DNA of 11,265 nucleotides from an uncultured Mucilaginibacter sp. Lineage in GTDB: Bacteria; Bacteroidota; Bacteroidia; Sphingobacteriales; Sphingobacteriaceae. The notes beneath the pieces were generated by a model, which searched no databases, had not been told where the DNA came from, and saw only the letters and a list, made by a program, of their open reading frames with translations. The stretch spans positions 1-11,265 of the forward strand of contig NZ_CAMLHX010000085.1 of assembly GCF_946479965.1 (NCBI RefSeq). Reading direction: 5' to 3'. A program made the position numbers and the translations under genes. This document shows, piece after piece, positions 5,932 to 11,265 of this stretch; the stretch's first letter is position 1, and each line of letters begins with the position of its first letter.

Positions 5932-8532
5932 TTAACCCTCCGGCGTATTCAAAAACACAAACTGGTTATCAAACATATCCAGCTTTATTTTACTGTCTTT
6001 ATCTACCTTACCGGCAAGTATCTGCTTAGACAATTCGTTAAGTACCCGTTTTTGTATCACCCTTTTTAATGGCCTTGCACCAAATTGCGGGTCGTAACCC
6101 AACTGTGCCAGCCAATCCAAGGCTTCTTCTGAGGCTTCTATGCTAACGCCCATTTCTGCCAGCGTTTGCTGTACTTGCTTAAACTGTAGTTTAACTATAT
6201 CACTTATCTCGTCGCGGTTAAGCGGCGTGAACATAATTATTTCGTCAATACGGTTCAAAAACTCGGGCCGTATGGTTTTGCGCAGTAGTTCAAACAGATC
6301 ACTTTTTGTTTTGGCGATGATGGCATCGCGGTCGCCCTCTTCTAAAAACTGAAAGTTCTCTTGTATAATATTAGAACCTATGTTAGATGTCATGATAATA
6401 ATGGTGTTCTTAAAATTCACCAACCGCCCTTTGTTATCAGTCAAACGGCCATCATCCAGCACCTGCAATAATATATTAAATACATCTGGGTGTGCTTTTT
6501 CTATCTCATCTAACAATATAACACTATAAGGTTTTCTGCGCACTGCTTCTGTTAGCTGTCCGCCTTCATCATAGCCTACATATCCCGGAGGCGCGCCTAT
6601 CAGTCTTGACACCGCATGGCGTTCCTGGTACTCGCTCATATCAATCCGCACCATCGCGCCTTCATCGTTAAACAGGTACTCGGCCAAAGCTTTCGCCAGC
6701 TCAGTTTTACCTACGCCCGTGGTTCCCAGGAAAATAAAAGAACCAATAGGCTTCTTTTTATCCTGCAAACCGGCACGACTGCGACGTATGGCATCACTTA
6801 TCGCCTCAATAGCTTCCTCTTGCCCTGCTACGCGTTTGTGCAGTTCATCTTCCAGGCTAAGCAGCTTCTCGCGCTCACTCTGTATCATTTTAGAAACCGG
6901 GATACCTGTCCACCGTGAAACCACACCGGCAATGTCATCCGCTGTAACTTCCTCTTTCAGCATACGGCTTTCTGACTGATTAGCCTGTAAAGCTTCCTTC
7001 AGCTTTTCCACCTCTTCCTGCGCTTCGCGGATCTTTCCATAACGTAGCTCAGCTACCTTGCCATAATCGCCTGCGCGTTCGGCCTGATCGGCCTCTAACT
7101 TGTAGTTCTCTATCTGTTCAACTTTTAGGTTGATGCCATCCACCACATCTTTTTCACCTTGCCATTTAGCTTTTAACGAATCGCGTTCGGCGGACAGATT
7201 AGCTATTTCCTCACTTAGTTCGGTAACTCTTTTTTCGTCTTTTTCGCGTTTTATAGCTTCGCGTTCAATTTCCAGCTGCATTATGCGGCGTTGCAATTCA
7301 TCAACCACCTCGGGTACCGAGTCCATCTCGATGCGCAGTTTTGACGCGGCCTCATCCATCAGGTCAATCGCCTTATCGGGTAAAAACCTGTCAGATATAT
7401 AACGCTGCGACATTTCAACGGCGGCTATAATGGCCTCGTCTTTAATGCGCACCTTATGGTGCGACTCGTAGCGTTCTTTTAGTCCTCTTAATATAGAAAT
7501 GGCGTCGGCAGTATCCGGCTCGTCCACCAACACCATCTGGAACCGGCGTTCAAGGGCTTTATCCTTCTCAACATATTTTTGATACTCATTGAGCGTTGTT
7601 GCGCCAATGGCCCTTAGTTCGCCGCGTGCAAGGGCAGGTTTTAATATATTGGCCGCGTCCATAGCGCCCTCGCCCCCACCTGCACCTACCAGTGTGTGTA
7701 TCTCATCAATAAATAATACTATTTCGCCATCGGCCTGGGTAACTTCTTTTATTACTGCTTTTAAGCGTTCTTCAAATTCACCTTTGTATTTGGCGCCCGC
7801 TATAAGGGCACCCATATCTAACGAGTAAACGGTTTTGCTTTTTAAACTTTCAGGCACATCGCCTTTAATAATTCTAAAAGCAATACCCTCGGCAATAGCT
7901 GTTTTACCCACACCAGGCTCACCTACCAAAATAGGATTGTTCTTGGTACGGCGCGAAAGGATCTGAATAGTACGACGGATCTCCTCGTCCCTGCCAATAA
8001 CAGGGTCTAACTTGCCACTCTCTGCGTATTCGTTCAGATTTCGCGCATATTTATTTAGCGCGTTAAAAGTTGCTTCGGCATTCTGATCGGTAACCTTGCT
8101 ATCTCCGCGTAAACTAACAATGGCCTTTCTCAGGTCCTTTTCGTTTACACCGGCATCTTTAAGCGCTGTGCTTACCTTATCGCTTACCGATAAAATACCC
8201 AATAATATATGCTCAACAGATACAAACTCATCCTTAAATTCTTTAAGGTAAGATTGCGCCTTTTGCAAGGCGGAGTTAGCGCCCGATGACAAATAAACAT
8301 CACTTCCGCTTACTTTCGGGAACGACTCTATCTGCTCGTCAAGCGTTGTGTTTAAGCGGTTAAGATTTACATTTAATTTTTTTAGTAAATATGATATAAC
8401 ATTTTCATCAACAAGTAATAAGCCTTTTAACAGATGAGCTGTTTCAATGGCCTGTTGCTGGTTGCCAACAGTAATTTCGGATGCCTTTTGTACGGCTTCC
8501 TGTGCTTTTATGGTGAAATTATTAAAGTTCAT
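5932..8532 (-). CDS. clpB: ATP-dependent chaperone ClpB (protein disaggregase)
   Basis: An 866-aa Hsp100 disaggregase of normal length that threads aggregated proteins through its hexameric pore together with DnaK. Order of domains: Clp N-domain (about 1-145); AAA-1 with Walker A GEPGVGKT (204-211), pore loop KYKG (Y249), Walker B VLFIDE (272-277) and arginine finger region LERRF (327-331); a coiled-coil middle domain (about 400-530), which separates ClpB from ClpA/ClpC; AAA-2 with GTTGVGKT (603-610), pore loop GYVG (650-653), Walker B VILLDE (671-676), [10 protein letters not shown] (755-764) and sensor-2 GAR (818-820). The second Walker A has Thr where many ClpB proteins have Pro; the essential Gly-Lys-Thr is intact. 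The start at 8532 ([15 protein letters not shown]) fits the family N-terminus; an in-frame ATG at 8598 adds 22 non-family residues. Divergent from the histidine kinase gene. No CIRCE element was seen upstream. Confidence 0.97.
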   Translation of the reverse strand: MNFNNFTIKAQEAVQKASEITVGNQQQAIETAHLLKGLLLVDENVISYLLKKLNVNLNRLNTTLDEQIESFPKVSGSDVYLSSGANSALQKAQSYLKEFKDEFVSVEHILLGILSVSDKVSTALKDAGVNEKDLRKAIVSLRGDSKVTDQNAEATFNALNKYARNLNEYAESGKLDPVIGRDEEIRRTIQILSRRTKNNPILVGEPGVGKTAIAEGIAFRIIKGDVPESLKSKTVYSLDMGALIAGAKYKGEFEERLKAVIKEVTQADGEIVLFIDEIHTLVGAGGGEGAMDAANILKPALARGELRAIGATTLNEYQKYVEKDKALERRFQMVLVDEPDTADAISILRGLKERYESHHKVRIKDEAIIAAVEMSQRYISDRFLPDKAIDLMDEAASKLRIEMDSVPEVVDELQRRIMQLEIEREAIKREKDEKRVTELSEEIANLSAERDSLKAKWQGEKDVVDGINLKVEQIENYKLEADQAERAGDYGKVAELRYGKIREAQEEVEKLKEALQANQSESRMLKEEVTADDIAGVVSRWTGIPVSKMIQSEREKLLSLEDELHKRVAGQEEAIEAISDAIRRSRAGLQDKKKPIGSFIFLGTTGVGKTELAKALAEYLFNDEGAMVRIDMSEYQERHAVSRLIGAPPGYVGYDEGGQLTEAVRRKPYSVILLDEIEKAHPDVFNILLQVLDDGRLTDNKGRLVNFKNTIIIMTSNIGSNIIQENFQFLEEGDRDAIIAKTKSDLFELLRKTIRPEFLNRIDEIIMFTPLNRDEISDIVKLQFKQVQQTLAEMGVSIEASEEALDWLAQLGYDPQFGARPLKRVIQKRVLNELSKQILAGKVDKDSKIKLDMFDNQFVFLNTPEG

Positions 8533-8606
8533 AGCAGAGTAATTTGATACTATTAGCTCAAAATGTTTGCCATACAATAAGTTAAGCAAAAATGGCATCC
8601 GTTTTT

Positions 8607-8700
8607 AAAACTGTGCGCCGTTTTGTCGCCACATTAGGATGAATATTACTTAAAACCTAAACTTTACGTTAATAACACAAAAAACGTGCGCCATTTTTTC
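8607..8700. repeat. Two direct copies of a GTGCGCC-centred motif, 73 bp apart
   Basis: 8607-8627 and 8680-8700 match at 17 of 21 positions; the shared pattern is AAAA-nn-GTGCGCC-n-TTTT-n-TC. The offset of 73 bp is close to seven helical turns, so both copies would face the same side of DNA. Both lie between the clpB and kinase starts, and the right copy overlaps the candidate -33 elements of both genes. This is a possible regulator-binding pair; no known regulator is matched. Confidence 0.4.
8652..8680 (-). promoter_or_regulatory. Candidate promoter of clpB
   Basis: On the minus strand TTG (8680-8678, preceded by T-rich sequence), an 18-nt spacer and TAGGTTTT (8659-8652), seven of eight positions of TAnnTTTG. 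It would give a leader of about 110 nt. It is the best match I found upstream of clpB, but a stress-specific sigma factor could use another site. Confidence 0.3.
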
Positions 8701-8728
8701 AGGTGAGGAAAATTTTTTTATATTTTTG
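8698..8728 (+). promoter_or_regulatory. Candidate promoter of the histidine kinase gene
   Basis: TATTTTTG at 8721-8728 is an exact match to the Bacteroidota -7 consensus TAnnTTTG. Twenty bases upstream lies TTC (8698-8700) in a T-run, an imperfect -33. Transcription would begin near 8735, about 19 nt before the TTG start codon. Confidence 0.45.
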
Positions 8729-8753
8729 AGAACCTAAAATTTAACTACCAAAC

Positions 8754-10088
8754 TTGGATACCCTTTTTTTTAAAAGCTTATCAGGCAAATACAGGGCCGC
8801 GTTCCGTAATTACTATACGTTGCAAAACCTGCAATCTATTCGTGGGAGCAGCCTGATCTTCTTTTTTTTAAATGCGGTAGTGCGTCTGCTTACTATGGTG
8901 CTGCCGGTAAACCTTACCAAAGCGCAAAACTTTCCGGAATTTAATTTTACCAATTGGTTATACATATGCGTAACTCCGCTTTTTTATGTAGCCAGCAAAC
9001 TACTCATCCGGCAGATAAAGAAAACAAAAAAGGCAAATGTGGCCATGATCATGTTTTCGTTTATCTTTTCATTTTACATCATCCTGGCGGGTATGTATTC
9101 TGCCTTTATCGCCACCTCCGATCCGCGTAACGCCCTCACGCTTTACCTTATAGCGCTTTGCGTTGTAAGCATGATGTGCGTTTTTGAATTTGATGAGGTG
9201 ATAGCTATGATAATACTTACTGAAATTGCTTTTACAGCGCTGTTAATATTGGCACATACTGATGAAACAAGTATGTTATACGACCAGTTGATATCTATTA
9301 TATTACTATCGGGGTTTTATTTGATATCGCGTTATTTTTATTCCTATAAGGCCAGTTATTACCAGCAAATACTGGAGATCCGCGACAAGAATATTGAAAT
9401 TGAAAAAGCCGCAGCTTTTAAAAACCAGGTACTGGGCATGGTGGCGCATGATCTGCGCAACCCCATAGCAGCAGTAGAGTCGCTGGCGATGGTAATGGAA
9501 CTGGACGACGACCTGAACGAAGACACACAGGATAGCGTTAGCATGATAAAGGCCTCCTGCGTAAAGGCGCGCAGCATTATATCAGACCTGCTGGAGGCCG
9601 CCCAAAACGAAACCATTAGCTCTATTGACCTGCAAAAAACTGAAATGAGCCAGTGGCTGAAGGGCATTATTGATATGTGGAAGATACAGAAAGATCTTAA
9701 AAACAATATTGTTCTCTTGAGCAACGCCAAACTTGTATATGCCGATATCAATAATGAGAAATTTCAACGCGTTTTGGATAATTTGATCAGCAATGCTTTG
9801 AAATTTTCAAAAGAGAAAGATAATATTGAGCTGCATTTACAACAGGAAGCTGAAACTGTTACTATAAAAGTGCGCGATCATGGCCTGGGCATCCCAACGG
9901 AGCTGTTGCCACATATTTTCGATCGTTTCTCTAAAGCGGGCCGCCCTGGCTTAAAAGGCGAACAATCAACCGGACTTGGCCTTAGCATTGTTAAACAGAT
10001 TGTAGAGAGCCATAAAGGCACCATTAAAGTTGAAAGTGAAGAAGGCAGGGGTACTACCTTCGTTATTGAGCTGCCACCCGCAGGCTGA
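8754..10088 (+). CDS. Membrane-bound sensor histidine kinase, orphan, TTG start
   Basis: A 444-aa sensor kinase. About six membrane segments (roughly 32-50, 66-86, 97-117, 125-145, 149-168, 176-195) make a membrane-embedded sensor with no large periplasmic domain. A short helical linker (about 200-222) leads to the HisKA domain with H232 in GMVAHDLRNPIAA as the phosphorylation site. The HATPase domain shows the N box (N343 and N347 in VLDNLISNALKFS), G1 DHGLGIP (375-381), F box HIFDRFSKAG and G2 STGLGLSIVKQI (G407, G409). The TTG start is chosen because an in-frame TAA lies at 8742-8744 and the next in-frame ATG (residue 48) would remove the first membrane segment. No response regulator gene is adjacent, so its partner must be elsewhere. 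The signal is unknown. It is divergent from clpB and followed by an outer-membrane protein gene. Confidence 0.92.
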   Translation: MDTLFFKSLSGKYRAAFRNYYTLQNLQSIRGSSLIFFFLNAVVRLLTMVLPVNLTKAQNFPEFNFTNWLYICVTPLFYVASKLLIRQIKKTKKANVAMIMFSFIFSFYIILAGMYSAFIATSDPRNALTLYLIALCVVSMMCVFEFDEVIAMIILTEIAFTALLILAHTDETSMLYDQLISIILLSGFYLISRYFYSYKASYYQQILEIRDKNIEIEKAAAFKNQVLGMVAHDLRNPIAAVESLAMVMELDDDLNEDTQDSVSMIKASCVKARSIISDLLEAAQNETISSIDLQKTEMSQWLKGIIDMWKIQKDLKNNIVLLSNAKLVYADINNEKFQRVLDNLISNALKFSKEKDNIELHLQQEAETVTIKVRDHGLGIPTELLPHIFDRFSKAGRPGLKGEQSTGLGLSIVKQIVESHKGTIKVESEEGRGTTFVIELPPAG

Positions 10089-10166
10089 GTTGTATAAAGA
10101 AACATCTAAAAGGTAAAAAGCGTACAAATAGTTAAAAACCTACAATTTTTTCGACACCCCCTTTTT

Positions 10167-10174
10167 TAATTTTG
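10167..10174 (+). promoter_or_regulatory. Candidate -7 promoter box of the 10199 gene
   Basis: TAATTTTG is an exact match to TAnnTTTG, 24 bp before the ATG. The -33 region is only a T-run (10146-10151), so the promoter call rests on the -7 box. A separate promoter here would make the 10199 gene independent of the kinase gene. Confidence 0.4.
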
Positions 10175-10198
10175 GATCTTTAACCAATCTTCTACAAT

Positions 10199-10729
10199 AT
10201 GCTAAAACACATTACCCCCAAATTTTTATTTTACACAGCTGCTTTTCTTGTCTTAATTATGTTTAAGCCCGCCAAAGTAGCGGCTCAGCAAGCACCTGCT
10301 TACCCAAAAGTAACCGGATTTTTTGCCGTTGTTCATCCTATTGGCGCTTTTTCAAGCGGCAGTTTCCACAGCGGTCTTTCCGGGGTAAGTAACATAGGTT
10401 TTCCATTTGGTGTTAACATTTTAAAAAGCGAACGCTTCGGTGTCAGCTTTGAGTTTGTACCCTATATACGTACCGAAAACCATGTATCCAAAGTAAATTC
10501 GGTCCTTTTTCACCCCGGCGCGGTGTTTAGATTTAAACATGGCTTTAATTTAATTGGCCGCCTTGCTTTTGAAACCAACGGGCGCTTTGGCTTTACGCCG
10601 GTGGTTAACCAGGTAATAATAAAAGGAAAGGATGCGAGCATGTATGTTTCGGTTCCTTTTCCGGTACGTTTCGGCAATGGGCTACCTACGTCGGCTGGTG
10701 CGGGTTTACAGGTGGGAGTTAATTTTTAA
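10199..10729 (+). CDS. Small secreted protein, probable outer-membrane beta-barrel
   Basis: A 176-aa protein that I cannot assign to a named family. Residues 1-29 are a Sec signal peptide (Lys-containing start, FLFYTAAFLVLIM core, likely cleavage after KVAA). The mature part has short alternating hydrophobic strands separated by Gly/Ser/Asn turns: VTGFFAVVHPIGAF, FGVSFEFVPYIRT, FNLIGRLAFETNGRFGF, MYVSVPFPVRFG and AGLQVGVNF. It ends in Phe, as expected for a BAM-assembled barrel. The size would fit about eight strands, so a small OmpX/OmpA-like barrel is inferred. No cysteine or lipobox follows the signal, so it is not a lipoprotein. It starts 110 bp after the kinase gene with its own promoter-like box, and its stop is 2 bp from the stop of the opposing gene. 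Confidence 0.72.
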   Translation: MLKHITPKFLFYTAAFLVLIMFKPAKVAAQQAPAYPKVTGFFAVVHPIGAFSSGSFHSGLSGVSNIGFPFGVNILKSERFGVSFEFVPYIRTENHVSKVNSVLFHPGAVFRFKHGFNLIGRLAFETNGRFGFTPVVNQVIIKGKDASMYVSVPFPVRFGNGLPTSAGAGLQVGVNF

Positions 10730-10734
10730 GCTTA
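10727..10734. other. Palindromic stop-codon pair of two convergent genes
   Basis: TAAGCTTA is an 8-bp perfect palindrome whose left TAA ends the plus-strand gene (10199-10729) and whose right TTA is the TAA stop of the minus-strand gene. No hairpin with T-tracts separates the genes, so both transcripts probably extend into each other. Confidence 0.6.
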
Positions 10735-11265
10735 TTGAGTAGCTTTTTTTACTTTTATTTTCCTTTGTACAGCACCCACCAGTCCATCCATATCGGCACC
10801 CTGTACGTTCACCGTATAAGTGGCTGTTTTGTCGGCTGTATAAAAACTAACTGATGCCCGGCCTTCATTATCCGTAATTATATTAGGTGCCCAAAATAGG
10901 GTTGGCCGGGTATCAACGCCGGGCTCGCTTTTCTTAACGGTGTATCGCGGAGCATAAAATTCCCTCGTTGATGCAAAAACCGGTGGGCGATACAAATAAT
11001 TTCCCGGCTCTTTTTTGAACAGCAGACCATAGCCCGAATAAGTAGTGATCTCAATAAAAGTAGGGGGAATAAGAGCGCCCGGCGTATATTCATGGCTATA
11101 CACATTCTGGTTATGCGCAGTGGTCATCGTCTCAACGCCTTTCACGTCTTCGGCATTTATATAGCTCATCCAATTGTTCATGTATCTTATAAAGTTAACT
11201 CCACGAGGTACGTGCTTACTGGCTGTTACACCGTCTACTATAAAAATTGTAGGAACACCGTTGAT
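10732..11265 (-). CDS. C-terminal part of a TonB-plug / MG2-type surface protein, 5' end cut by window edge
   Basis: The frame is open to the right edge: 177 residues plus stop. An internal Met at 11181 is not the start, because the frame continues upstream with INGVPTIFIVDGVTASKHVP. That segment and INAEDVKGVE and PTFIEITTYSGYG resemble a TonB-receptor plug domain (compare VDGVP and the EITTKRG-type end of a plug). The C-terminal part has FYAPRY, RPTLFWAPNIITDNEGRA, VSFYTADKTATYTV and QGADMDG. These are typical of the closing Ig-like module of Bacteroidota proteins that join an alpha-2-macroglobulin-type MG2 domain to a carboxypeptidase-like or plug domain and lack the 22-strand barrel. Such proteins are usually near 800 residues or more and are thought to act at the outer membrane; their exact function is not established. 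The family call is from motif memory, not from search. Confidence 0.75.
   Translation of the reverse strand: MNGVPTIFIVDGVTASKHVPRGVNFIRYMNNWMSYINAEDVKGVETMTTAHNQNVYSHEYTPGALIPPTFIEITTYSGYGLLFKKEPGNYLYRPPVFASTREFYAPRYTVKKSEPGVDTRPTLFWAPNIITDNEGRASVSFYTADKTATYTVNVQGADMDGLVGAVQRKIKVKKATQ

Noticed and set aside
8533..8598. Longer ClpB with start at 8598
   Set aside because: The 22 extra residues do not belong to the Clp N-domain; [14 protein letters not shown] at 8532 is the family-typical start.
9359..9751. 130-codon minus-strand frame inside the kinase gene
   Set aside because: Antisense to the linker, HisKA and adjoining region; Ser-rich shadow with no independent start signal.
1..11265. 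Mobile elements, CRISPR arrays, tRNA or rRNA genes
   Set aside because: No spaced repeats, transposase motifs, terminal repeats or tRNA-like folds were seen; gene content looks like stable chromosome.

Overview
The window looks like chromosome of a Bacteroidota bacterium, most likely Sphingobacteriaceae (a Mucilaginibacter- or Pedobacter-like organism). This is inferred from several signs: promoter-like motifs of the TTG / TAnnTTTG type, few Shine-Dalgarno sites, an AT-rich intergenic style, a TonB-plug/MG2-type surface protein, an 'alginate export' type outer-membrane porin beside nirBD, and a small protein that resembles the Bacteroidota-restricted DUF7009 family. No rRNA, tRNA, CRISPR or insertion sequence was seen.

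Left part (1-4590): a leftward nitrite-assimilation unit nirB -> nirD -> outer-membrane porin. The porin gene runs off the left edge. NirB (siroheme and Fe-S, NADH-dependent) with NirD reduces nitrite to ammonium in the cytoplasm; the porin probably serves uptake across the outer membrane. A 391-bp AT-rich gap separates nirB from a rightward gene for a 116-aa DUF7009-like protein. In this gap a candidate nirB promoter is followed directly by a perfect 10-bp inverted repeat, a good operator or leader-hairpin candidate.

Middle part (4591-5931): three small genes of unknown function. The DUF7009-like gene and a very acidic 76-aa protein gene converge on a strong bidirectional terminator. A 166-aa multi-pass membrane protein gene diverges from the acidic one and ends at a second hairpin, which serves as a terminator mainly for clpB coming from the other side.

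Right part (5932-11265): leftward clpB (disaggregase, 866 aa with all expected ATPase motifs) is divergent from a rightward membrane histidine kinase that starts with TTG and has no response regulator beside it. Their shared 221-bp intergenic region holds two copies of a GTGCGCC-centred motif exactly 73 bp apart. A small secreted, probably beta-barrel, outer-membrane protein follows. It converges, with only 2 bp between stop codons, on the 3' end of a leftward TonB-plug/MG2-type surface protein gene that is cut by the right edge.

Most genes are familiar. The points most worth following are the DUF7009-like gene facing nirBD, the inverted repeat at the nirB start, the hairpin inside the porin gene, and the clpB/kinase intergenic repeats.
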